Of a stretch of DNA of 64,000 nucleotides, positions 21,061-28,942 are shown one piece after another. The notes under the pieces were generated by a model. The model worked only from the letters and a program-made list of their open reading frames with translations, searched no databases and was not told the DNA's origin. The DNA comes from Chromobacterium haemolyticum DSM 19808 (lineage in GTDB: Bacteria; Pseudomonadota; Gammaproteobacteria; Burkholderiales; Chromobacteriaceae), in assembly GCF_000711885.1 (NCBI RefSeq), contig NZ_JONK01000024.1:27825-91824 (forward strand). The letters are read 5' to 3'. Position 1 is the first letter of the stretch, and every line of letters starts with the position of its first letter. The position numbers and the translations under genes are program-made.

Positions 21061-22194
21061 TTATTTTGCTACATTCGTCGCCAAATGCCAATAGCCTGCC
21101 AGATATCCCTCATACAAACATTCCTGCATGCCGGGCCCAAGCGCCGCGCCTGCAATGCGTCTGGCATTGGCGAAGGCGCACCAGGCCTCGAAATCCCCCT
21201 CTTCCACCTCCAGTTTCTCGCCATTGCAATAGAAACTGTCGCCGCAGAACAGAATCTGACTCTTGCGATCCAGCTCCAATCCATGCTCGGCCGCTTCGAT
21301 CTCGAATTCGTCTTCGTCCAACTCCTCTTCCGGCGCCTCGTAAAAGACATGCGCCTTGGGTTCGGTCAGATAGTGGCCCAGAAAGTCGCCCACCGCGGCC
21401 TTGTCCCAGCGAATCTGCTCCAGCAGCCGGCTAACCTGCTCCACCATATCATCGCCTATTCGCGCCGGATCTTGCTGCAACGTGAGGTCGGGGTCGGCGT
21501 ACACGCCTTCCACGCAGAGGCGGTCTTGCAAATGCACCAGGAATTGTGTCGCCAGTTCCTGCGCCGGCGGGGCGCGAAAACCGATCGAATAAGTCATGCC
21601 GGGATCCAACGCCACGCCGTGATGCGCGCACTTTGGCGGCAGATAGAGCATGTCGCCGTGCTCCAGCACGAACTCCTGCTCGCAGCGGAAATCCTTCAGC
21701 ACCCGGATCGGCGCGTCTTCGATGAAGTCGTCGTCGTGCTGGGTGGATATCTGCCAGCGCTTGCGCCCGCCCACTTGCAGCAGGAACACATCGTAGGCGT
21801 CGAAATGCGGGCCCACGGTGCCGCCCGGCGGCGCGTAGCTGATCATCAAATCGTCCAGCCGCGCGTAAGGAATGAAATTGAAACGCCACAGCAGCTCGTC
21901 GATGTGCGGCAAGTGCTGGTTGACGCCCTGCACCAACAAGGTCCAGTCCGTCTCCGGCAGGCGGCGGAAGCGCGCCGGGCGGAACGGACCGCGCTCCAGG
22001 CTCCAGCGTCCGTCGCGACATTCAATCAAGCGCGATTCAGCGTCTTCGCGGGTCGCCAGCTGAGACAGCACCGAAAAATCCGCCAGCGGCCCCACTTCGG
22101 TCAGAGCGCCGCGGATCAGCAAAGGCTTCTTGTGCCAGTACTCGGCAAGGAATTGTTGGGGCGACATCCCGCCCAGCAAAGTTGTTGTGTTCAT
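21061..22194 (-). CDS. roxA: Ribosomal protein uL16 arginine hydroxylase, JmjC/cupin oxygenase (RoxA/YcfD)
   Basis: 377 residues from the ATG at 22194. The frame is open further, but only through a TTG at 22224. It belongs to the 2-oxoglutarate and Fe(II)-dependent JmjC oxygenases; E. coli YcfD hydroxylates an arginine of ribosomal protein L16. The iron ligands fit: His130 and Asp132 in HFDAYDVFLLQ, and His191 in PPKCAHHGVA. The C-terminal part from about residue 230 is the dimerisation and winged-helix region. The ribosome-binding site is weak. Transcribed divergently from slyD. Confidence 0.9.
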   Translation of the reverse strand: MNTTTLLGGMSPQQFLAEYWHKKPLLIRGALTEVGPLADFSVLSQLATREDAESRLIECRDGRWSLERGPFRPARFRRLPETDWTLLVQGVNQHLPHIDELLWRFNFIPYARLDDLMISYAPPGGTVGPHFDAYDVFLLQVGGRKRWQISTQHDDDFIEDAPIRVLKDFRCEQEFVLEHGDMLYLPPKCAHHGVALDPGMTYSIGFRAPPAQELATQFLVHLQDRLCVEGVYADPDLTLQQDPARIGDDMVEQVSRLLEQIRWDKAAVGDFLGHYLTEPKAHVFYEAPEEELDEDEFEIEAAEHGLELDRKSQILFCGDSFYCNGEKLEVEEGDFEAWCAFANARRIAGAALGPGMQECLYEGYLAGYWHLATNVAK

Positions 22195-22333
22195 GGCAGT
22201 TTCACGGGCTGAAACGCCCGGCAATGGTTTACAATAAGGGATGCGCGCAATGGCGGCGCATCTGAAAATCGTTTTCGATGGCCGGCTTGCGCCGCCATCT
22301 GCTTTATTGACCTTCCTTCACGGATCCGCACTC

Positions 22334-22813
22334 ATGCAAATCTCCAAAAACACCGTCGTTACCCTCCACTACGAGATGTTCGACGCTGACAACAACCTCC
22401 TCGACAAAACCGAAGAGCCGATCAGCTATCTGCATGGCGGCTACGACGGCATCTTCCCGCTGGTGGAAGAAGCTTTGGAAGGCAAGGCCGTTGGCGACTC
22501 CATCGACGTCAAGATGACGCCGGACGACGCTTTCGGCGACCCGGAAGAAGAACTGATCCGCCTGGAAGATCTGGACGTGTTCCCGGCTGACGTCGAAGTC
22601 GGCATGATGTTCGAAGCTGACGATCCGGAAACCGGCGACGTGCTGCTGTTCCGCGTCACCGACATCGCCGACGGCAAGGCCGTTGTCGACGCCAACCACC
22701 CGCTGGCCGGCCAAAGCATCCGCTTCGCCGCCAAGGTTGTGGAAATCCGCGCAGCCAGCGCCGATGAAATCAGCCACGGCCACGCCCACGGCGAGCACGG
22801 CCACCACCATTGA
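22334..22813 (+). CDS. slyD: FKBP-type peptidyl-prolyl isomerase, SlyD-like
   Basis: 159 residues from the ATG at 22334; an upstream in-frame ATG at 22241 would add 31 atypical residues. The order is FKBP half (ISYLHGGYDGIFPLVEEALEG), insert-in-flap chaperone domain (DAFGDPEEELIRLEDLDVFP) and second FKBP half (DANHPLAGQSIRF), as in SlyD. The tail HGHAHGEHGHHH is rich in histidine and probably binds nickel or other metals. The protein is cytosolic, with isomerase and holdase activity. Confidence 0.93.
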   Translation: MQISKNTVVTLHYEMFDADNNLLDKTEEPISYLHGGYDGIFPLVEEALEGKAVGDSIDVKMTPDDAFGDPEEELIRLEDLDVFPADVEVGMMFEADDPETGDVLLFRVTDIADGKAVVDANHPLAGQSIRFAAKVVEIRAASADEISHGHAHGEHGHHH

Positions 22814-22871
22814 TCAGGCAGCCAGCCAAGCCGGCATTGTAATGCTTTTGCCGGTTCGCCGGCCTGATTTC

Positions 22872-22902
22872 GACAAAGGCGGCCCGATGGGCCGCCTTTG
22901 TC
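22872..22902 (+). terminator. Terminator of slyD
   Basis: GACAAAGGCGGCCC and GGGCCGCCTTTGTC form a perfect 14-bp stem with a 3-nt loop, 59 bp after the slyD stop codon. The T-tract is short. Confidence 0.75.
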
Positions 22903-22937
22903 ATGCCAGCTCGCGGAATCAACCGCGCCATCTCTAA

Positions 22938-23078
22938 AGGGCCTGCTCAAAGTCTCGCGAGCCAGGGCGAGACATGGCGAAAACGGCTGAGAAAGCGGAA
23001 TGTACGCGTGGCACATGAGCATTTCGAAGCCGTTTTCAACGCTGTATCGCCGACGCGCAGCAGATCGTAAGCAGGCAC
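22938..23078 (-). repeat. Dispersed inverted-end repeat, copy R2
   Basis: Inverted orientation relative to R1. The left end is GGGCCTGCTCAAAGTCTCGCG and the right end CAGATCGTAAGCAGGC. The TAA triplets at 22935-22937 and 23079-23081 flank the element like a target duplication. The right TAA overlaps the stop codon of the PAP2 phosphatase gene (minus-strand TAG at 23080-23078). Confidence 0.8.
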
Positions 23079-23833
23079 TAACGAGCGAGCCACCAGCGCC
23101 GGCAGCCAGCGGCAAGCACCAGCGAGCACACCGCCAGCCTCAAGCCGTACTCCTCATGGCTGCCGGGCTTGTACAACAACCACAACAACTGCAGCGCCAG
23201 AGCAGGCAGCATCAACGATTGCAGCCGCGCGCTCAAACCCGCAGGCCACCCTTGAGGCCAGGCCCAGCGGCAGGCGCCGAACATAGCGGCCCACCCCAGC
23301 AAGGCGCCCACCGTCACATCCAGCGGCCAATGCACGCCGGTAGCCAGCCGAGCGCACATCACCAAGACCACGCCGACGCTCAGCCACAAGCCCTGTCGCA
23401 CCATGCCTGAATAGTAAAGAAAGCTCGCCAGCGTGGCGGAGGCCATTGCATGGCCGGAGGGAAAAGAACCGTTGCCGGGCAAGTCGTCCAGCAATTGCAC
23501 CGCGCCAGGAGGCAGCACCAACGGCGGCCGCGGCACGGCGAAGCCGGCTTTGAGCACAATGGCCAGAAACACGCCGGCGCCGCAGCCGAACAATAAAGCC
23601 GGCAGCTTGTCCGGCCGTCGCCAGCTCAGGGCCAGCAGCAGGGCCAGCACCGTAGGCCAATCGCCCAACACATTGAGCAGCCGCCAGCAGACGGCGGGCA
23701 CGATGCGCGCCCCCTGATGCACGGCAAGAAAAACCTCCCGGTTCAAGTCCGGCGACAACAGCAAGGACAGAATCAAAGGCGACAACAACAACGCCGGCCA
23801 CAGCCGGCGCAAACAGGACAACTTAAACCACAT
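23078..23833 (-). CDS. PAP2-family membrane phosphatase
   Basis: 251 residues with about six hydrophobic segments. The three PAP2 motifs are complete: K95-x6-R102-P103, P125-S126-G127-H128, and R162-x5-H168-x3-D172, which form the acid phosphatase site facing the periplasm. Likely substrates are undecaprenyl diphosphate or phosphatidylglycerol phosphate, but neither can be chosen. The start overlaps the prmC stop codon, so it is the last gene of an mgtE-prmC-PAP2 unit. The stop codon touches repeat R2. Confidence 0.87.
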   Translation of the reverse strand: MWFKLSCLRRLWPALLLSPLILSLLLSPDLNREVFLAVHQGARIVPAVCWRLLNVLGDWPTVLALLLALSWRRPDKLPALLFGCGAGVFLAIVLKAGFAVPRPPLVLPPGAVQLLDDLPGNGSFPSGHAMASATLASFLYYSGMVRQGLWLSVGVVLVMCARLATGVHWPLDVTVGALLGWAAMFGACRWAWPQGWPAGLSARLQSLMLPALALQLLWLLYKPGSHEEYGLRLAVCSLVLAAGCRRWWLAR

Positions 23834-24663
23834 CAGTCAGCTTTCATCGTTGCAAGGGTGATTCGATCCAGACCCGCCAGATCGACAATGGTTTCCACTT
23901 GCAGCAAACCCGTGTCGGAGAAAAGCCGACGCACTGCCTCGCCTTGATCGTAGCCATGCTCGACGATCAAGCAACCGCCCGGAGCCAGCCGCCTCGGCGC
24001 GCCTGCGGCGATGGCGCGCAGACAGGCCAGACCGTCGGCTTCGTCGGTCAACGCCATCCGCGGCTCGAAACGCACGTCCCCCAGCCCCAAATGCTCGTCG
24101 TCGCGCCGGATGTAAGGCGGATTGGAGACAATGAGATCAAAGACCGCGTCCGCCGGCAGCGCTTGATACCAACTGCCCTGATAAAAATCGACGCGCGCGC
24201 CCAGACGCTCGGCGTTGCCGCGGGCGACGGCCAGCGCCTCGGGCGACAGATCGACAGCGCTCACCCGCCAAGCCGGCGCTTCCAGCGCCAAAGTCGCGGC
24301 GATGGCCCCGCTGCCGGTGCCCAGGTCCACCACGCGGGCGGCGCCTCGGCCGGTCCGTTCCAACGCAGCCTCGATCAGATGCTCGGTTTCCGGCCGGGGA
24401 ATCAGCACCTGCGGCCCCACGGCGAAATCGCGGCCGTAAAACTCGCGCCGGCCAATCAGATAGGCCACTGGCTCTCCCGCTGCCCGCCGGGCCGCCAACG
24501 CGCGGAAACACGCGTCTTGTTCCGCGCTCAGCGCCTGCTCCGGATAAGCGGCGATGCGGGCGTGAGTCAGCTCCGGCGCCGCCTGCTGCAACAGCATGCG
24601 CGCTTCCAGACGGGGCAAAGGGTATAGGCGCAAGGCCTCGGCTATCGTCAACATGGTCGTCAC
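23833..24663 (-). CDS. prmC: Release factor glutamine methyltransferase PrmC
   Basis: 276 residues. N5-methylates the GGQ glutamine of release factors RF1 and RF2 using SAM. The SAM loop VVDLGTGSGAIA and the catalytic NPPY (in LIVSNPPYIRRDD) are intact; the N-terminal helical domain that holds the release factor spans residues 1-85. The start overlaps mgtE by 4 bp. A second in-frame ATG lies three codons in. prfA, its frequent neighbour, is absent here. Confidence 0.95.
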   Translation of the reverse strand: MTTMLTIAEALRLYPLPRLEARMLLQQAAPELTHARIAAYPEQALSAEQDACFRALAARRAAGEPVAYLIGRREFYGRDFAVGPQVLIPRPETEHLIEAALERTGRGAARVVDLGTGSGAIAATLALEAPAWRVSAVDLSPEALAVARGNAERLGARVDFYQGSWYQALPADAVFDLIVSNPPYIRRDDEHLGLGDVRFEPRMALTDEADGLACLRAIAAGAPRRLAPGGCLIVEHGYDQGEAVRRLFSDTGLLQVETIVDLAGLDRITLATMKAD

Positions 24664-26099
24664 AGCAGAAACAGGGTGGCCAAACCCAGGAAGATGAAAA
24701 ACCCGCCGGAATCGGTGCAGGCGGTGATCAGCACGCTGGAACCCAACGCCGGGTCACGCCCGGAACGTTGCATCAGGCAGGGAATCAGCACCCCCATGGT
24801 GGCGGCCAGCATCAGGTTGAGCAACATCGCGCCCAGCATGACCAGGCCCAGCGAGAAACTGCCGTACAACAACCAGGCCACGCTGCCTATCACCCCTCCC
24901 CACAACACGCCGTTGATCATGCTGACGCCAAGCTCCTTGCGCCACAAGCGCCAAGCCTGGCTCAGCTGCATCTGTCCCATGGCCAGCGCGCGCACGATCA
25001 TGGTGATGGTCTGGTTGCCGGAGTTGCCGCCGATGCCGGCAACGATGGGCATCAAGGCGGCCAAGGCCACCAATTGGGAAATGGAGTGCTCGAACACGCC
25101 GATCACGCGCGAGGCGACGAAGGCGGTGCATAGATTGATCGCCAGCCAGGCCCAGCGGTTCTTCACCGAGTCGATCACCGGCGCGAACAGGTCTTCTTCC
25201 TCTTTCAAACCGGCCAGGTTCAGCACTTCGCTGTCGGACTCTTCGCGGATCACGTCCACCATCTCGTCCACGGTCAGCCGGCCAATCAACTTGCCGGCCT
25301 CGTCCACCACCGGCGCGGTAATCAAGTCGTAGCGCTCGAAGGCCAGCGCTGCGTCGGCGGCGTCTTCGTCCGGACTGAAGCTGACCAGTTCGGTGGCCAT
25401 CACTTCGGCCACCAGCGCGTCGGGGTCGGACACCAGCAGTTTGCGGATGGAGAGCACGCCCTTGAGCAGGCCCAAATCGTCGATCACGAAAATTTTGTCG
25501 GTATGCGCCGGCAACTCGTCGAAACGGCGCAGATAGCGAAGCACGACTTCGCAACTGACGTCGGCACGGATCTTGACCAAGTCGAAGTCCATCAGCGCGC
25601 CGACCTTATCCTCGTCGTAGGACAGCGCCGATTGCAGTTGGGCGCGTTCCTCCTCGCCCAGCCCGCCCATCACTTCGTACACCACTTGGCGCGGCATGTC
25701 CGGCGCCAGCTCGGCCAGCTCGTCCGCGTCCAGCTGTTCGGCGGCGTTCACGAGCTCGCCGTACTCCATCACTTCGATCAGCGATTCCCTGACCGCGTCG
25801 GATACTTCCAACAGGATGGCGCCGTCGCGCGCGCCCTCCACCTGGTCCCAAACCAGCAAGCGGTCTTCCAGCGGCAAGGCTTCCAGAATATGGGCGACAT
25901 CGGCCGGGTGCAGCTGCTCCAACTTGAGGCGCAGCGCCTCCAGATTGTAATGCGGGGCCAGCGGGTCCGTCGGCGGCTCGGACGCCTCCTGGCGGGATAC
26001 AAGATCTTCCAACTGCCGCTGGCGCTCGATCAGGCGCTGCACCAGGGCCAGGCTTTCTTGCAGACGATCGGCGGATTGTTGCTTGAAGGCAACCGTCAT
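24660..26099 (-). CDS. mgtE: Magnesium transporter MgtE
   Basis: 479 residues. Homodimeric Mg2+ channel gated by cytosolic magnesium. The order is an N-terminal domain of helical repeats (HPADVAHILEALPLEDRLLVWD), tandem CBS domains (about residues 165-290), a plug helix and five membrane helices. The pore region GIGGNSGNQTITMIVRALAMGQ is intact. The first gene of the mgtE-prmC-PAP2 overlap chain. The predicted 5' leader is about 150 nt; no M-box was recognised in it. Confidence 0.95.
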   Translation of the reverse strand: MTVAFKQQSADRLQESLALVQRLIERQRQLEDLVSRQEASEPPTDPLAPHYNLEALRLKLEQLHPADVAHILEALPLEDRLLVWDQVEGARDGAILLEVSDAVRESLIEVMEYGELVNAAEQLDADELAELAPDMPRQVVYEVMGGLGEEERAQLQSALSYDEDKVGALMDFDLVKIRADVSCEVVLRYLRRFDELPAHTDKIFVIDDLGLLKGVLSIRKLLVSDPDALVAEVMATELVSFSPDEDAADAALAFERYDLITAPVVDEAGKLIGRLTVDEMVDVIREESDSEVLNLAGLKEEEDLFAPVIDSVKNRWAWLAINLCTAFVASRVIGVFEHSISQLVALAALMPIVAGIGGNSGNQTITMIVRALAMGQMQLSQAWRLWRKELGVSMINGVLWGGVIGSVAWLLYGSFSLGLVMLGAMLLNLMLAATMGVLIPCLMQRSGRDPALGSSVLITACTDSGGFFIFLGLATLFLL

Positions 26100-26255
26100 G
26101 CACGTCTCCTTCCGCCCAGATGGCGCGCGCGGCGCGGGCGGTCTGAGGCGGGCATTATTCTCTAACGGTAAATCGGGATTGGATTACGGGATAACTGGGT
26201 AAGTCCATTGCGTAGCCGCCATGCCTCGCGCACGGCGCACTCAAAGAAAGTCGCA

Positions 26256-26284
26256 ATTGTAACATGCGCCCTGCGCCGCTCCAA
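26256..26284 (-). promoter_or_regulatory. Candidate sigma-70 promoter of mgtE
   Basis: On the minus strand, TTGGAG and TACAAT are 17 bp apart, about 155 bp before the mgtE ATG and just downstream of the mtgA 3' end. Confidence 0.5.
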
Positions 26285-26300
26285 TCCGCCCCACAGACGC

Positions 26301-26987
26301 TCAAGGCAGTTCCACATAGCCCATCCGCCGCTGGATGATACGGGTTTTGCGCGCCAGGCCCGGCGCGCCGCGGTGGGTGTCATAGTAGCGCGGGTTGGGC
26401 ACCATCGCCGCCAGCTTGGCCGCCTGAGCCGAGGACAGCCGGGCCGCGCTGGAATGGTAGTAGTAGCGTGACGCCGCCTCCGCGCCAAACACGCCGTTGC
26501 CCCATTCGATCACGTTCAGATAGATCTCGAAGATGCGCCGCTTGTCCAGCACGGTTTCCAGCATCACCGTAATCAAGGCCTCCTCCACCTTCCGCCACGG
26601 GGTCTTGCTGCTGGACAGGAATAGATTTTTGGCCAGTTGCTGACTGATGGTGGAACCGCCAGCGACGATCTTGCCCTTCTTCATGTTTTTTTCGAACGCG
26701 GCCTCAATGCCATCCCAGTCGAATCCCTCGTGATCGACGAACTTGGCGTCCTCGGATGCGATCAGCGCGCGCTTGAGATTGGGGGATATCTGCTCGTAAC
26801 TCACCCATTTGTGGCGCAGTTCCGCCTCGGGATCGTCCTGCTGCAGCTTGGCCAGCTGTTCGTTCATGAAGGAACTGGCCGATGGATTGTGGCCGCGCCA
26901 ATAAACAATGTGGCCAAAGATCCACAGGTTATACAGCAGAAAGGCGGCCATCAGGGCCGCCAACACTTTCAGGAAGAGACGCATCAT
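26301..26987 (-). CDS. mtgA: Monofunctional biosynthetic peptidoglycan transglycosylase
   Basis: 228 residues from the first of two adjacent ATGs (26987 or 26984); the longer frame to 27068 adds an unlikely tail. An uncleaved N-terminal membrane anchor (FLKVLAALMAAFLLYNLWIF) is followed by a GT51 domain with the catalytic Glu in ASEDAKFVDHEGFDW and the GGSTISQQLAKNLFLS motif, then RRIFEIYLNVIEWG. There is no transpeptidase domain, so it polymerises glycan only. It follows aroE by 114 bp on the same strand, a pairing common in proteobacteria. Confidence 0.95.
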   Translation of the reverse strand: MMRLFLKVLAALMAAFLLYNLWIFGHIVYWRGHNPSASSFMNEQLAKLQQDDPEAELRHKWVSYEQISPNLKRALIASEDAKFVDHEGFDWDGIEAAFEKNMKKGKIVAGGSTISQQLAKNLFLSSSKTPWRKVEEALITVMLETVLDKRRIFEIYLNVIEWGNGVFGAEAASRYYYHSSAARLSSAQAAKLAAMVPNPRYYDTHRGAPGLARKTRIIQRRMGYVELP

Positions 26988-27101
26988 CTGACTCGCAAAG
27001 CGAGCCCCCTCGCAGAGCAAGGGGGATTGGGATTCAAACCGCGGGAGGGGAATGCCGGCACAGCTCAAAATAGGTCCGCCCCGGCTAGACCCGGGCAGGC
27101 G

Positions 27102-27923
27102 TCAGGCCAGCACTTCCCGCAGCATATTGGTCACTTTGCGAGTGGCCGGCTCCACGCCGCGCCAGATGGAGAAGGATTCCGCCGCCTGCTCCACCAGCAT
27201 GCCCAGGCCGTCGGCCAGCATGCCGGCGTTCTCTGCCTGAGCGCGCTGCAGGAAGGGCGTCAGGCCCTTGCTGTACACCATGTCGTAAGCCAGGGTGCGC
27301 GCAGTAAACAAGCCGTAGGGAATAGGGGGCAATTCATTGCTGAGACTGGTCGAGGTAGCGTTGATCACGATGTCGAAGCTGCGGCCCTTCAATTGCTCGT
27401 AGCCGATCGCTTCCACCTTGCCCCAGGGCGCGAAGTGGTGCGCCAGCGCCTCCGCCTTGATCAGGGTGCGGTTGGCGATGGTCAAAGAGGCGGGCTTTTG
27501 CTCCAGAATGGGTTCCAGCACGCCGCGCACCGCGCCGCCAGCGCCTAGAATCAGCACCTTGGCGCCGGCGATCGGGTAGTCCAGATTATCGACGATGTCG
27601 CGCACAAGGCCCACGCCGTCGGTATTGTCGCCGTAGATCTTGCCGTCGCGGAAGCACAAGGTGTTGACCGCTTCCGCCGCGCGGGCGCGCTCGGTCAGCT
27701 CGTTGGCGAAACGGTAAGCGTCCCCCTTGAACGGCAGCGTAATATTGAGGCCCTTGCCGCCGGCGGCGACGAACTCGGCCACCACGTCGTTGAAACGCCC
27801 CAGTTCCGCGAACAATTTGTCGTAAGCGATATCCTGGCCGGTGGCCGCCGCGAATTCGTTATGGATGAACGGTGACTGGCTGTGCGAAACAGGATTGCCG
27901 ATAACGGCGTAACGGTCGGTCAT
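27102..27923 (-). CDS. aroE: Shikimate dehydrogenase
   Basis: 273 residues. NADPH-dependent reduction of 3-dehydroshikimate. Substrate-site motif GNPVSHSQSPFIHN at residues 9-22, catalytic Lys in TLPFKGDA (near residue 66), catalytic Asp in NTDGVGLVRD, and the nucleotide loop GAGGAVRG. The length and order are standard. It lies upstream of mtgA. Confidence 0.96.
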   Translation of the reverse strand: MTDRYAVIGNPVSHSQSPFIHNEFAAATGQDIAYDKLFAELGRFNDVVAEFVAAGGKGLNITLPFKGDAYRFANELTERARAAEAVNTLCFRDGKIYGDNTDGVGLVRDIVDNLDYPIAGAKVLILGAGGAVRGVLEPILEQKPASLTIANRTLIKAEALAHHFAPWGKVEAIGYEQLKGRSFDIVINATSTSLSNELPPIPYGLFTARTLAYDMVYSKGLTPFLQRAQAENAGMLADGLGMLVEQAAESFSIWRGVEPATRKVTNMLREVLA

Positions 27924-27973
27924 GAGTCAGTTTTCCAAGATTGGGTATGTTTTTGGTATCGGATTAGAGAGTG

Positions 27974-28018
27974 GCTAACAAAACCCTCGCGCCGCGTCGC
28001 GCTTGGCTTTGTTGGCGG
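27974..28018. repeat. Imperfect stem-loop sharing a 12-mer with the IS end at 63669
   Basis: GCTAACAAAACC (27974-27985) is identical to the 12-mer near the start of the IS5-type element at 63669-63680. It can pair with GGCTTTGTTGGC (28006-28017) with one mismatch and one wobble. It may be an IS end remnant. The rest of 27924-28115 shows no gene. Confidence 0.45.
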
Positions 28019-28115
28019 CTCTCGCCGCGTCCGCGCCGACGTAGCGGCGGCGCTATGACACTTTGCCGTGGAATACGCCAAACATCAACCACGACATCGC
28101 CGCGCAGCCCCCGGT

Positions 28116-28568
28116 TCAGCCTTGTTGCCAGGGCAGCCCGCGCGCTTTCCAGCCCCCCACGGTGTTGCGGTGGCCTGCGGCGTCCTTGTCGCCTTCAAAA
28201 CCCTCCAACACGTTGTAGGCCTCGGTGTAGCCGGCGGCGGCTGCCATGCGCGCCACCTCGTCGGAGCGCACGCCGGATCGGCACATCAGCATCAGCACGC
28301 CCTTCTTGGGCAACATGCTCTGCAATTGCTCGAGGAAACGCGGATTGGGCTGCATGCCGGGAAAGCTGCGCCACTCCAGCCGCTGGGCATAGGGCACCAC
28401 GCCGACGAACTGCCATTCCGCCGCACTGCGCACATCCAGCAGCACCGCTTCCGGCATGGCTTGTTTTAACTGATGCGCCTCCTGCGGCGTCAAGGCACCG
28501 CGATAGGGCAAGCCCTGTTCTTCCCCTCGGCGCTGAGCCTGCTGCAATAGCTGCGTCATCTGATCCAT
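28116..28568 (-). CDS. Rhodanese-domain sulfurtransferase
   Basis: 150 residues from the ATG at 28568, seven bases after GAGGAG. Single rhodanese domain with the active-site loop CRSGVRS and Cys96 as persulfide carrier, preceded by LLDVRSAAEWQFVGVVP. The ending GGWKARGLPW is typical of single-domain rhodaneses, which move sulfane sulfur to thiols or cyanide. The gene is flanked on both sides by IS-end-like 12-mers in inverted orientation (27974-27985 and 28687-28698). No pathway partner is adjacent. Confidence 0.88.
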   Translation of the reverse strand: MDQMTQLLQQAQRRGEEQGLPYRGALTPQEAHQLKQAMPEAVLLDVRSAAEWQFVGVVPYAQRLEWRSFPGMQPNPRFLEQLQSMLPKKGVLMLMCRSGVRSDEVARMAAAAGYTEAYNVLEGFEGDKDAAGHRNTVGGWKARGLPWQQG

Positions 28569-28644
28569 GCATGCTCTCCTCGCGGCCGGGCCGCCTTGTT
28601 TAGCCGCTCCCCCTGATGCTGCGCCGACTGGCCTTGGCATCTTA

Positions 28645-28664
28645 GAACCTGTTCAGCGCAGCAG
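28645..28664 (+). repeat. Fragment of the dispersed repeat (R8), one end only
   Basis: GAACCTGTTCAGCGCAGCAG matches the outer end of the R family and is preceded by TTA, a TNA triplet as at other copies. No partner end follows, so this looks like a decayed or deleted copy. Confidence 0.5.
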
Positions 28665-28686
28665 CCATTGAACCGACTCTCAGCGG

Positions 28687-28698
28687 GGTTTTGTGAGC
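28687..28698 (-). repeat. IS-end-like 12-mer (inverted)
   Basis: The minus-strand reading GCTCACAAAACC differs in one base from the IS-end 12-mer at 63669-63680 and faces the one at 27974. Confidence 0.35.
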
Positions 28699-28760
28699 CG
28701 CTCTTGTTACCTTATATACGGATTATCCATATCGACGAAGACGGCCGCAACGCCGTCAAC

Positions 28761-28775
28761 GCCCTATTTTGGTGC
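28761..28775 (+). promoter_or_regulatory. NtrC box 1 upstream of glnA
   Basis: GCCCTATTTTGGTGC matches the NtrC palindrome GCACCA-N3-TGGTGC in all but two palindrome positions. Its centre is about 128 bp before the predicted sigma-54 start site. Confidence 0.6.
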
Positions 28776-28790
28776 ACCAGCCAGACCCAG

Positions 28791-28805
28791 GCACCACCCT
28801 GGTTC
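28791..28805 (+). promoter_or_regulatory. NtrC box 2 upstream of glnA
   Basis: GCACCACCCTGGTTC matches the NtrC palindrome except the last two positions. Its centre is 30 bp from box 1, three helical turns, so two dimers would sit on the same face. Confidence 0.6.
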
Positions 28806-28868
28806 ATTCAACTTCGCTAGCGCCCGGTTTTGGGCTATGACACAATGGAATCTCAGCGATTTCAAAGC

Positions 28869-28884
28869 TGGCACGCTTAATGCT
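28869..28884 (+). promoter_or_regulatory. Sigma-54 promoter of glnA
   Basis: TGGCACGCTTAATGCT has the invariant GG and GC elements 12 bp apart and agrees with TGGCACG-N4-TTGCW except for one base. Transcription should start near 28896, about 47 bp before the glnA ATG. Confidence 0.8.
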
Positions 28885-28942
28885 TAAGCGCTAGCCATCC
28901 ACTCATTCGCACATGATGCATGTAGCCTTTCAGGAGAAAACC

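Noticed and set aside
26100..26260. Mg2+ M-box riboswitch in the mgtE leader
   Set aside because: No conserved M-box segments seen; the M-box is also rare outside Firmicutes.
26162..26488. 108-codon minus-strand frame over the end of mtgA and the mgtE promoter
   Set aside because: Overlaps mtgA in another frame and has no similarity to any family; the interval has a plausible promoter instead.
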